Below the pieces are notes generated by a model. It worked only from the letters and a program-made list of their open reading frames with translations, was not told the DNA's origin and made no database searches. The position numbers were made by a program, and so were the translations under genes. Of a stretch of 64,000 bases of DNA, positions 37,173 through 51,900 are shown piece by piece. Origin of the DNA: Cucumis sativus (lineage: Eukaryota; Streptophyta; Magnoliopsida; Cucurbitales; Cucurbitaceae); contig NC_026657.2 in NCBI RefSeq assembly GCF_000004075.3, forward strand, positions 5,642,001-5,706,000, written 5' to 3'. Position 1 is the first letter of the stretch. Each line of letters opens with the position of its first letter.

Positions 37173-39640
37173 TCACTTGAAGCATTTGGCATCCAAGAGA
37201 GCTTCACCCTCAAATGGTTCCTGGTCTTCAATCATTTGGCTCACCCTCTCCTTCTGGGCTTCATCCGAGATATCCACCTTCTTCCACTCGTACAGCTCCA
37301 TATCATAGCACTCATCAAGCACAAATTGTGGGATTTCTTTTCCACGGAAAAGCCATAGTCCCTTCACCTTGTATGGTGCCTCTGATCCGATCACAAGCAT
37401 CTTTCCAAATGCGTACTTCCTAGCAATATCCATTCTCTGGAGGAATCCACCAACTTTGTTCAATGTCACAAATGAAACGGTATTCTCGTCGTTGTATTTG
37501 TAGTCACAGAACCAAAGGGAGTACCCTTCTGGGTCATACATGTCCCAGAATCCTGCATTTCGTAAAACATATGGCCATAGAATAATTCAGTTAAACCATC
37601 CTTTCTCAAGAAGAATTCAAACAGCTAATGAGGCTGACGAATGGCTATACCTTTGATTGCAACCTCACGGAAGTTAGACTTGGTGTTCGAGTAGAGACAT
37701 TTCCACTCATCCAAAATCATCGAACTAGGAGGAAGCAAGTCAAGAGGATTTTTGGCCTTGGGCTTTGGTGCCTCCTCCTCAGCAGGTGCTGCAGGCTTCT
37801 CTTCTTGTTTCTTGGGCTCAGCCTTCGCTTTGGCAGCTGCTGCAGCCTCTTCAGGTGTTTTCACTGGTGGGACGGCGTCTGTCTGCTTTACCTCACCCAT
37901 TATCTTTTTGAAATTTGGTTGATTGACCAATGTCCAGAAGTACCTCTCAACGTGGGGAAACTCAGAAGTAAAGCTTTTAGTCAATATATAGTTGAATCCC
38001 AAATAGAGATTGCATGTCAGAATGATATCAGCTAGTGTCACGGAGTGTCCAACGAGGAATGTGTTTGAAGCAAGGTAGGAGTTCAAAGCACCGAAAGATC
38101 GTTTTAGAGCAGCATCAGCGGTTTCCTCTACCTTCATGAAGAGAATAATACCAAAGAAATAATTCATTCATAGGTATCAAAGGAATACTTACATGGTTTG
38201 AAAAGTGAATGAAAATGGATATATATATATATAATAAAAGAAATAAAGTGAAAAGAAAGAAAAACTTCTTTGCAATCCAACTCACTTCTTTTATTAATGC
38301 CCACAGATAAAGAATACAAAAGAAGAAAATAAACCTCAACCATTAACATCCACTTTCAACCACAACTCAAAACAGAAATAAGAAAAAAGAAATCCAACTT
38401 ACACCCGGATGGAAAGCAGCATATCCAAATCTAGGCCTCAACTTAGTTGACACAGGAATATCAATTTCAAACGTGGAAAAATCAATCCATTGTTCAACAT
38501 GTCCCTGAAAAGAATAGAAACGAAAGAATTGATTAGCAAACAGTTCCTTTCTAATTGAAGAAAAGGGAAGAATCATAATCAAAACCAATTAAGAAAACGG
38601 ATCTTTACACAATCAATGGAAGAAGAGCCAAATAAACCACTGTCCTTCAAGCGAGCAACTGAACCATTTAGAGAGAAAAAAACATTAGCATAAAATAAAA
38701 ACAAAAGGAAGAAGATTTCCATTTTAACTCATCTCCCCAGTTATCAAGACTCTCCTAAGGAGAAACATGAAATAGTAATTACCATAGCGAGCTATAGCAT
38801 TGCTCTCAAAGATAGCACCATCTGGTGTTTCCAGAACAGGAACCTACAATATCAAACATTATTTTAGAATATTCAAGCGCATATCAGTTGTAAACACTAT
38901 CTCTCACACAGTCAGATTAACAGGCATCACCCGTAATATATGTTTACCTTCCCAATAGGATTCATTTTCAGATATTCAGGACTCTTGTTGGTCACGCCCA
39001 TGGTAAAATCTTGGGAAAGATCAACCTTGACACCATTGTACTCCGCAGCTATTAAAGCCTTGTAAGCATTTTTGTTAGTCTTCCAAGAATGCAAGACCTG
39101 CAAAATCAATACACATATACATCAAAGAACAAAATTACATTAGACCAGAAATCATCCATTTCTCCTATGCAACTTAACAAACGAGTAATCAGACATTAAA
39201 TTTATGTCCGTGCAATCGGAACATAAATCAATAGGCTATAGCATGCAAGAAGCAATAAATGGCATGGATAACTAAGTTGAACATAATTCTAAAAAACTCC
39301 ATCCATCACAGTACAAAAAAGAAGCAAGGATAAACACCAATCGTCAATAATGTAAATCAAATCAACTAATTCTTCAATCCTCCTACGCAATTCAACGTCA
39401 AAAACTTAAGAATTGCAAAAAGTAGAGAAATTAAGGAAATGCGGCGGACATAAAAGAGTAATACTTTCGAAGATCGATTACTAAATTCCTCCAAAACTAC
39501 TCAAACACACTGTAAAAACATGGGATCCGGAATAAGTAGACGAAAATAAATCCAGTGGTTCAGAAATAAAATCGGCAGAAAAGAAAAAGAGCATAAAAAG
39601 ATGGAGAGCGGAAGTAATGAGAGAGACTCACGAGAGCCAT
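37173..39640 (-). CDS. Elongation factor 1B-gamma (eEF1Bγ), copy 1
   Basis: Seven minus-strand coding exons: 39640-39632, 39097-38948, 38843-38783, 38658-38609, 38504-38403, 38131-37651 and 37552-37173; all GT/AG and in phase, 410 residues. It is the gamma subunit of the eEF1B complex that recycles GTP onto eEF1A. Parts in order: glutathione-S-transferase N-domain (about 1-82, MALVLHSWKTNKN, NPIGKVPVLETPDG), GST C-domain (about 90-210, HVEQWIDFS, FLVGHSVTLADI), an Ala/Lys/Glu/Pro linker (about 215-255), and the conserved EF1G C-domain (about 256-410, FWDMYDPEGYSLWF, EPFEGEALLDAKCFK). The first coding exon is only nine bases (ATG GCT CTC). A leader intron upstream of the ATG is suggested by TTATTCAG|ATCTG at about 39672 and CTCACAG|GTCTCTC near 39830. 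A near-identical second copy lies 1.6 kb away. Confidence 0.96.
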
Positions 39641-39900
39641 CGGTTCGCGGAAGAAACGTTTCGCTCAAAAATCAGATCTGAATAAATAGGAAAGAAAACA
39701 CAAGAGTTAGGAAGTGGAATAAGAGAATTAGTGATGATAAGGAAGAGATTGAAGGTGGAGAGAATGATAGAGATGAAAGAAAGGGGAATAAGAAGAGGAT
39801 GAAGATGAGAAAAAGGTAGAAGGAGAGAGACCTGTGAGAGGGCGAGCGTTGTTCCGAGAGCAGGAAATGTGTTGGGAAGAGAGAGAGAATATAAGGAGTG
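39641..39900 (-). promoter_or_regulatory. 5' leader of eEF1Bγ copy 1
   Basis: On the minus strand the first leader exon contains CGGAACAACGCTCGCCCTCT and ends near 39831. The following intron runs to TTATTCAG (about 39673). Copy 2 shares both blocks, which supports the model. Confidence 0.6.
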
Positions 39901-41257
39901 AGGGAATTAGGGTTTTGTAAAGGGTTTTTTTATATTATTATTATTTATTATTTATTTGTTTTATTTAATGCATGGCCCAAATTGAGAAGAAATATGAGTT
40001 TTGACCCAAATCTTTGAAAATTAGGTTTTTTTTTTTTAATTTTAATTTTAACATTTATTGAAGTGCAAAATTGGGCACCAAAAACCACTGTGTTCTCGTA
40101 CACATGCACAATGGGTTTTACCTCTCTCTCTCTCTTTCTCTCTCTCTCCCCCTCCCCTTTTATCACTCTATCAAACTACTTTTTGCTTTGCTTTCCAGCG
40201 TCTCATAAGATTTTGGGCAAACCAAGAAGAAGAAGAAAATCATCGCTATAGACCACAAACAAGAAGGGAAAAGAAAAGAATAGAAAATCTCCAACTTCAC
40301 TCATCCATGCCAAACTCAATTACCAATACTTTTTAAGAAAATGAAGCATTTTTCATTTTAAGAAAGGTTCTTCTAGATTGATTGGATTTCATCTCATGTT
40401 TGATATAGACACAACTAAATTTTAAGATTACTCATTACTAACATATATTTGTGCTTTTACTCTTACTTAATTCATTGAAACGTGAATGACGAGGGAATAA
40501 CTTATGGAAAAATAATATATTTCAAATTTTCATTTTTTTTATAACAAAACTCCTTAAAATAAAATTTTTTAAAAAAAAACTAGCTTTCAAAACTGTTTTC
40601 TTTAAGGTAAAAGCTCATTGAAATTGATATTTACTAAGAGTCCTTATTATTCTCAAATTACTATTGAAAGAAGTTGGTCGACAAATAATTGAAAGATGGT
40701 GAAAACATCACCATAAAAATCAAAGAAAAGGAAATCAATGATGGCTCTTACACGCTTGAATGAATACAAAGAACTTAAATTTAACTATGTTATTTTTAGT
40801 TTTTCATGCAAGTTAACATTTAAAAACTCAAGGAATTATTTAGAGTTAATTAAGTATTTAGCTTAAATAAACTTATTTTATAAAATGATTTTTATTTAAT
40901 AATTACATAAAAGTGAACATGTACAAGTTGCTATACATTTTAAAATGGGAAAAGGTCAATCCATACTAATATGTTGCTAATTATAAAGGGTGACAATCAG
41001 ACCTATTTGAAAGGCTTTCCAAATATAAATATGATTTGATTACGATGGAGAATCGAGGCTGTTTACTTATCTGCTGGTATCTTTGTCCCCATAATGTTAT
41101 CTTCGTTATATCAATCGATAATGGTATTCGTAACAAAAATCTATTTGAAATGAAGGCAGAAAACAAAATCTGACTAAAAAAAAGTCCACAGAAACATTTC
41201 TCTCAAAGTTAACTCTCTAATGTCCCCCAATAATAATTAAAAGTTTTGCGCTATTTC
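39901..41257. other. Spacer between the tandem eEF1Bγ genes
   Basis: Contains the promoter of copy 1 (minus strand) and the 3' end of copy 2. A CT-rich stretch at 40120-40150 (on plus) could belong to the promoter. No further gene was seen. Confidence 0.45.
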
Positions 41258-43522
41258 TCACTTAAAGCATTTGGCGTCCAAAAGAGCTTCACCCTCAAAT
41301 GGTTCCTGATCTTCAATCATTTGGCTCACCCTCTCCTTCTGGGCTTCATCCGAGATATCCACCTTCTTCCACTCGTACAGCTCCATATCATAGCACTCAT
41401 CAAGCACAAATTGTGGGATTTCTTTTCCACGGAAAAGCCATAGTCCCTTCACCTTGTATGGTGCCTCTGATCCGATCACAAGCATCTTTCCAAATGCGTA
41501 CTTCCTAGCAATATCCATTCTCTGGAGGAATCCACCAACTTTGTTCAAAGTCACAAATGAAACAGTATTCTCGTCGTTGTATTTGTAGTCACAGAACCAA
41601 AGGGAGTAACCTTCTGGGTCATACATGTCCCAGAATCCTGCATTTCGTAAAACATATGGCCATAGAATAATTCAGTTTAACCATCCTTTCTCTAAAAGAA
41701 TTCAAACAGCTAATGAGGCTGACGAATGGCCATACCTTTGATTGCAACCTCACGGAAGTTAGTCTTAGTGTTCGAGTAGAGACGTTTCCACTCATCCAAA
41801 ATCATCGAACTAGGAGGAAGCAAGTCAAGAGGGTTTTTGGCCTTGGGCTTTGGTGCCTCCTCAGCAGGTGCTGCAGGCTTCTCTTCTTGTTTCTTGGGCT
41901 CAGCCTTTGCTTTGGCAGCTGCTGCAACCTCCTCAGGTGTTTTCACTGGTGGGATGGCGTCTGTCTGCTTTACCTCACCAATTACCTTTTTGAAATTTGG
42001 TTGATTGACCAATGTCCAGAAGTACCTCTCGACATGAGGAAACGCAGAAGTAAAGCTCTTAGGCAAAATATAGACGAATCCATAATAGAGATTGCACGTC
42101 AAAACAATATCAGCCAGTGTCACAGAGTGTCCAACGAGGAATGTGTTTGAAGCAAGGTAGGAGTCCAAAGCACCGAAAGATCGTTTTAGGGCAACGTTTG
42201 CAGCTTCTTCTGCCTTCAAGAAGAAAATAGATCGTAACACAAGTCATATGCCAGAGGTAAAAAAAAGCCTACTTCTATTGCTGCCCACAAATAAAGAATA
42301 CAGGAGAAAAAACAAACTTCAATCATTGCCATCCACTTTCTAATACCTTGTAAGAAAAACAGACTCAATAGAAATAGAAAAGGGTTCTAACTTACAGGAG
42401 CATGGTAAACACCATATCCAAATCTAGGCGCCAGAATAGTCGAAATGTGAATATCAATTTCCAATGAAGAGAAATCGATCCATTGTTCAACATGTCCCTG
42501 GAAACAATAGAATAAAAAGTATTACTAACAAAAAGCAAACGCATTCCTTTCTGATTAAAGTAGAGAAGCATAATCAAATCTAACTAAAGAAAATAGTGAA
42601 TCTTACATAATCAATTGGAGAAGAGCCAAATAAAATGCTGTCCTTCAAGCGAGCAACTGCAGGAATTAAAGAAAAAAAACATTAGTATAAAATAATTTCC
42701 ATTTTAACTCATCTGCAAACTGAAGTCTATCCCAATTCCCAAGTAGTACATGGAATAGTAATTACCATAGCGGGTTATAGCATTGCTCTCAAAGATAGGA
42801 CCATCGGGTGTTTGCAGAAGAGGAACCTGAAAGATTAAAAAACATAATTGTAGAATACTTAAGCCCAGATCAGTCATAGCTATTATCTCTCACAAGGTAA
42901 GATCACCGAACATCGTCAGACTAGTTGTTTACCTTCCCAATAGGATTCATTTTGAGAAATTCAGGACTCTTATTGCTTACACCCATAGTGAAGTCTGGGG
43001 CAAGGTCAACTTTGACACCATTGTATTCCGCAGCTATTAAAACCTTGTAAACATTTTTGCTAGGAGTCCAAGAATGCAGAACCTGAAAAATCAAAACACA
43101 AATACATCGGATCCAATATCTACTTTCAAAAACAACTTAACCAACGAATAATTAGACATTAAATGCCTGTGGCATGCAAGAAGCGATGAATGGGATGGAT
43201 AACTAAGTTCGATACAACTCAAAAATACTAATAATAAAAACACTTCCCACCTATCTATGAGAGATTGATTGTTAAATTAGCATGCTCCAAAACAAATACT
43301 CAAAACGCATTTAGAAACGAACTAAAACCTCCCCATAGAGATCAAATCATAAATTCATTTTCTTCATCAAACGAGATGTTAAGCCGTAAGATCTGGAACA
43401 GCCAGACGAAAACAAATCCACTAGTTCTGAAATCATTTCGCAACTTAAAAAAAAAAAAAAAAAAACAGCATAAAAGATCAACAGCGACAGCAGAAGTAAT
43501 GAGAGATGCTCACCAGAGCCAT
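41258..43522 (-). CDS. Elongation factor 1B-gamma (eEF1Bγ), copy 2
   Basis: Seven exons match copy 1 one for one: 43522-43514, 43082-42933, 42826-42766, 42656-42607, 42497-42396, 42213-41736 and 41637-41258; 409 residues. The single length difference is one Glu codon fewer in the linker (EEA instead of EEEA). The same GST N-domain, GST C-domain, charged linker and EF1G C-domain are present. Differences cluster in the N-terminal half, for example VPLLQTPDGPIFESNAITRY against VPVLETPDGAIFESNAIARY, and SILFGSSPIDY against SGLFGSSSIDC. The last 122 residues are identical in the two copies. No stop or frameshift occurs, so both genes look functional. Confidence 0.96.
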
Positions 43523-43790
43523 ATCGCTTCCGGAAAAAACCGTTACGCTCAAAAATCAGATCTGAACAATAGCAAAGCAAATTCAACAGTTGGTTACTGA
43601 AGTGATGAAAAAACAGAGAGAATTAAACACCATAACGAAGAGATTGAACGTTGAAACTGGATATTGATGAAACAAATGGAATTAAGAAGAAAATGAATGA
43701 GAGAAATATAGAAGGAAAGAGGACCTGTGAGAGGGCGAGCGTTGTTCCGAGAGTAAGAGTGAAGGCTGAGGGAGATGTGTTGGAAGAGAG
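43523..43790 (-). promoter_or_regulatory. 5' leader of eEF1Bγ copy 2
   Basis: TTGTTCAG|ATCTGATTTTTGAGCG (minus strand, near 43565) and CTCACAG|GTCC near 43722 mark a leader intron equivalent to that of copy 1. The GGAACAACGCTCGCCCTC block is conserved between copies. Confidence 0.6.
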
Positions 43791-46329
43791 ACTATAATGA
43801 GTGAAGGAATTAGGGTTTTGTAAATGCGGAAAGATGCTTTTAGATCGGGTCGCATATTCGTTTTGGGCTCCATTGACCCAACTCAATTTTAACATATTTT
43901 CAATACTTACAAATTTAACTATTACATTTACCAATTTCATTAAAAATAATCAAATAAATATAATATATAAATTTATCAAGTGATAGTTTTGTTATATTTC
44001 TATTTTTTAAATATTGTTATATTCTTCATGGTCATCAATTATAATTACCTTTTATTTTTAAAATATTTCATACCTACATATAGTAAGTACTCAAACATGG
44101 ATTTAGTTTCAAACGCGCTTTGAACAAATGAAATGGAAGGTGAAAGTGCCTTTTTAAGTCATGAACAAATGTAATGAAATGTGAAATTTTTTATGATGAT
44201 TTTAAATGTTTCATTTTTTTTATTAGTAAATGTGTGAGATAGTTCGCATGCACATTAGCTATTTTCATGGTACAAATTGCTTGAAGATATACTTAGTTGG
44301 TCATCAAACACACTAATTGAACTCATACCTTCTAAATTCATTGTCATTTTACATCATGTTTACTAATATGTAATTAAAATTGTTATAATTATAATAGTTT
44401 TATTCTATCGATACATCAATTGTAACAAGTTAGACATTATGCTAATACAATTTGATTATGATTGAGATGTTTATTCTTACACCATTTTTTAGGTTACTGT
44501 GTTAGGTTCAATGATTTGATATGACTAACGCCTCTTCTTCTTCTTCCTTTTTTCTTTTTTTTCCTATCATTGACAATCACTTAAACTTTATATTTTAGCT
44601 GTAAGAGCACTTCACATGCAGTAAAGATATGGTCCGCCATTGCTTTTAATTTGTCTCTCTCAATCTATCAATAATGTTTAGAAGAATAATTATAATGCAA
44701 TTTCATGAATAATAATCAATCATACAACAACATTTTAAAAATTTGTAAATATATTTGATAGACTTCTAAAAATATATACCTATTTTAAATGTTTACAATT
44801 GTACTTATTTAGAAACCACAAATTAAAATAATATTGTACGAAAACGTATGAAAATACAATTCAATTGAATCGATGCGATGTTAAGTCAAAAATAGCTTGA
44901 GAAAACGTATACAATAAAAAAAAAATTGTACAAAATAACAAATTTGACAAAATATTTATAAACTATAACAAAATTTTGGACTCTATCATTAATAGACATT
45001 GATAGACACTAATAGAAGTCTATCAATTATTATCATTCAAAGAATCCAAAATGTTACTATAACTTATATATATTAATTTACTTTGCTATTTCTAAAAATA
45101 CTTTTTAAAAAATTACAAATTTAGTTATTGTAATTAAGAGAAAAAAAATTATAATGTATTCCCTAAAAGTTCGACAAGACATAAAATATAATTAGTATGA
45201 TTTAACAAAAATCTCATAAATAATCTCTTTATTTTCATTATTTAAGAAAATTTTGTCAAACCATGAAACTAAAATCTAATTATAAAGTATAATATATTTC
45301 CTTCAAACCATAAAAGACGAAATTTAAAATGAAAGGAAGAAACAGACTTGTTGATTGAAATATTGTCATACATATGAAGATTAAAATTGAAGCTCTAAAA
45401 TCTTTGGAAGATTTGATTAGACACTAACGATATGTTGATGATTTAGTCCTAATTGGAAAGCATTTAAAAATGAAAAATGACAAACTGGCCACTTATAAAA
45501 TGTAATGAATTAAATCTAAAGTATTTTAAAATGGTATATGACAAATTGCCCCACTATAAAATCATGATTTAAATCACATAAAGGAGCATTCAACGCCAAA
45601 ACTCTACAATATTTACATAAATAATATAGTGATGATGTGATAGAGAATTGAATTTATGACTTTGAGAAAATGTCAATCCAATAAGGGCTTTTCAACATTA
45701 CAAAGATATGGGATTTTAAGATTTTTTACAATAGATTCTTATTTACGAAACTTGCTATATTTGTAACGGTTCCCTATTAAACATTATACAACTTTCTCAA
45801 TTTAATCAAAAAAATTTGATCCACGAGCTTGTTTGGTTAAATAGTTAAAGATGACAGGTCTATAAATTAAAATCAAACGTCAACGGTGGCGTTAGAGGCA
45901 AAGGACTGCCCCATATCACAAGTCAATAACATATAAGCTCGACGATCCTCGAGCTAGACATGATTCACGAACTAAGGAAAGTTGGGCCTAATCCAAGCAA
46001 CAGTGATGTGGCTTGGACGTGTCCCATAATTAACGTTTGACATACCGAAACAACTATGCTCAATGAATGTCAGAATAGTTTTCTTTACTCCAAACTACAC
46101 TGATATAATTCTCTCCAGACTTAAGCATATAGTGGTGATTAGGAGAGGAAGAGAGAGTATCCAAAGGTAACTGTCACAAAGCATTTATACACACAAGGAT
46201 TCAAACAGGGAATAATTCACAATTACATAGAGATCCTTGAGCCAACAAAAAGTAAACACAATTTCATCTTCTTAAGAAACTTGTTAACTTAGATTTTACC
46301 ATTATATAATTAGGCGTGGGAGTAAGTGC
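43791..46329. other. AT-rich intergenic DNA
   Basis: No gene recognised. 43840-45750 is strongly AT-rich. 45830-46120 is more balanced in base composition but shows no protein or RNA signature. Confidence 0.4.
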
Positions 46330-48960
<2,631 letters not shown>

Positions 48961-51900
48961 GGCTTGAATGGAAATGGAAATGGAAAAAAGAATGAATGTG
49001 CGTGGTTGGATTTCTGTGGGAGTCTCTTAGAAGCGAAAGCGAAGGTGAGAAAGTGGGAGTGAAGTAAGAGACCCGTTTGATGATGATGATTATTATTTTC
49101 TAAAAATAAAAAGGAAATTCTAAAATTATTATTAATTAAACTTAGTCTTCTTTCTTTCTTTCTTTCTTCCTTCCTTCCTTCAAACTTGCGTTCCTTAACT
49201 TCCTTTTTCAAGTTTCGTACGTAAATTCAATTTTTGTCTTTAATATTTCTTTTTCAATTTTCAATATGCTCAAAAAAAAAAAAATACCCTTGTGGTCTAC
49301 CGTCTTCTTTAGTTATCTAATTCCTCTTCCAATTTTATTTAGTTTTAGTTTATTTTTTCCTTTTTATTTATTTACATTTTTACTACAGAGTTTAGAAATA
49401 TATTCACACGTTGAAATTAAACATTATTTGAACTTTCACTCTATCTACTTCTTAATAAGATTGAATTTCGTTAGTTTTAAATTTGGGTTGTGTTCGAGTT
49501 TTTTTTTTTTCAGATTTGGTTCAACCTAACTCAATATGAATTAATAATATATTCAACAAAATTTTAATTTAGTCTAATTATAACAGGTTATGGAATTTTC
49601 GTATAAAGATTAATCAATGAAGTTAACATACATTTTTTACTATTTTTCTATCACTATATTTTAAAATTAATAGGAAACTTAAAAAGAAAGATCAAATTTC
49701 AAAGAATAAAAGCGTTGAAAGGATGTTGGCAAATGTCAAAAAGTGAAATATTCATTATTTGTTACATTTCTTTAGTAAAAAGAAATCTTCATATGATATT
49801 TTGACCTTTAAACAAACTAAAATGAGGAAACATGTGTCCTTGAAGTACTTTAACCTAATTTTAACCGTTTTACGAAGATTTTTTTTTCTTTTTGTAGCAA
49901 ATCGAGTAGTCATTAGTCCACATTGAAGGGTTGATGTGTCTCCAACGAGACCCTAATTTTGGCACATTATGCTAGTTGTACAAACTTATTGGTTTTTAGT
50001 CTAATATTTTCCAGCTCCAAAATCAACTAAAAAGGTGTTTAGTGCTTGATTTGTAGATAATCCTCTCATTCACTCCTAAGAAAAGATCTCACAAGTTTTT
50101 TCATCTAGAGAATCTTCAAGAATGAAAGCTCCTCTAAAGAACCATAGTTTAGAGTCATCCCGACTTGTCATAGCGCGTGTAGAGTGGGGATTCACCCTTG
50201 AAAAAAGGTTGAAATTTGTCTTAAAGTGCTTTTGCGGGTGAGGTTTTGACTCAAGGAGTTTAGTTTACTATTCTTTTAACACTTGTTTTAATCAAACAAT
50301 CTCACTCTAGTTACTTCAAAACCATAAATGCTCTTATCGAGAAACTTGTCAGTTGTACGTGAATCAACTCATATTGCTCTTGTGACAAGTTTAAGTAGGC
50401 ATGAAATTTATTTGATCATAAGGACCTTCGAAAAATCTCAACATTTTTTCATTGTCGTGTGTTATGAAGCTTTTAATGGCTTTACGTGTGCAACTATGCT
50501 TTAGGTGAGTTGCTATAATTTTCGATATATGACGGTGTTCTTTTCGTGCAATAGCTTTAATAAGTGCCTTCAATGATGAATATATGAAAATTTCGTACAA
50601 GTTTTTCTATTTTAGACTCAAGTGTAAGTAAGATAAGGTTTCTAGCTAGGTGATTCCAGGTTTCAAACACAGAGGCTTAGTGACAGATAATTGTATCTTC
50701 TAAACGAACTCTTGCGATGAATATATATATAAAGTAAATGTGTGCTTAATATGGGTTGAATGTTCAAATCACAAACAAATATGAAATGCAACATATGACA
50801 TGGAAGGTGAAGGTGTGTGGCTGAAATAATCACTACAATATAGTAGGTAATAGGTAATAGTCTCTCTAAACAATGCATAATTAAGGGTCTCGTTGTAGGT
50901 TTGAACAACTAGGCACAATATGACAAAATTTTACATTCTCATACCGTAAATGTCATTTTGTAGAGTTTGAGTATTTTTTTAGTCCACAATCTTATTGTTA
51001 TTTTACCTTTTCATGTCTTTTTTTTTCATTAAATTTTACATTCTTTTTTCAACAATTTTTCGCATCAGACACCCTTGTTTTAGACAAATATAATTTCCTT
51101 TGATTTCACATGAACCATAGGATGATAAAAGCACACTTTAGATCCGGCCTGTCTTGAGCTCATTTGCCTTAAGTGGATCCCATTAGTCATACAAGATCAC
51201 CACCACCTTTACTAGAACCAAAGGAGCTAGCATAAGAAGGGAGAGCACGTATATTCCATAGTTTTCTAGAGAACTTAGATTTCCACATGACATGACATGT
51301 AGTCTTCTTAATGTGTCGTGCAAAAAAAGAAGAAGAAGAAAGTGAGTTAGTATGAATCACACTAGAGAGTAGAATTTCAAAAGTAGGGATAAGTTCATCA
51401 AAGATTCTCGAACAAGTGATTTTGATCCCTTCCTTACTCCATCTTTAAGAGTGTCATTGTGTTATAGAAGAAGCGCCAAATTGATCCCCAAATAATAGAC
51501 ACTTCTGACAGGAAACTGTCTTGTTCTTGTCAAAGTGTCCTAACATCTCATCATTAATCTACTTTTGATCGGAACAGATATTAAGACTATCCTTTTAATC
51601 ATGAAGGATGAACAACTCCACCATTATCCTTTTAATAGTAAAAGGACACATTCCTTTCTTTTGCCTATTTCATAAATGTTACTTGATTAAAAATTTATTT
51701 TGTTAACTAGATACGCAAACGGCCTAACAAATCAAGATATTTCATCCATTAGCCATAACCTGACACCTAGAAGACCCTTTGTACGAGCTTCATGATCCTC
51801 TAGCTGTGCTTGCAAGCGACCTTTTCCTATAATCTTTCACTAAATCAATTGTTATGGATACAAAGAATGAATATTTATAATAACTAAATTGGTTATAAGT

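Noticed and set aside
37628-38035. Plus-strand frame opposite the eEF1B-gamma exon (and its twin at 41713-42150)
   Set aside because: Antisense shadow of a strongly conserved coding exon, present in both duplicates for that reason.
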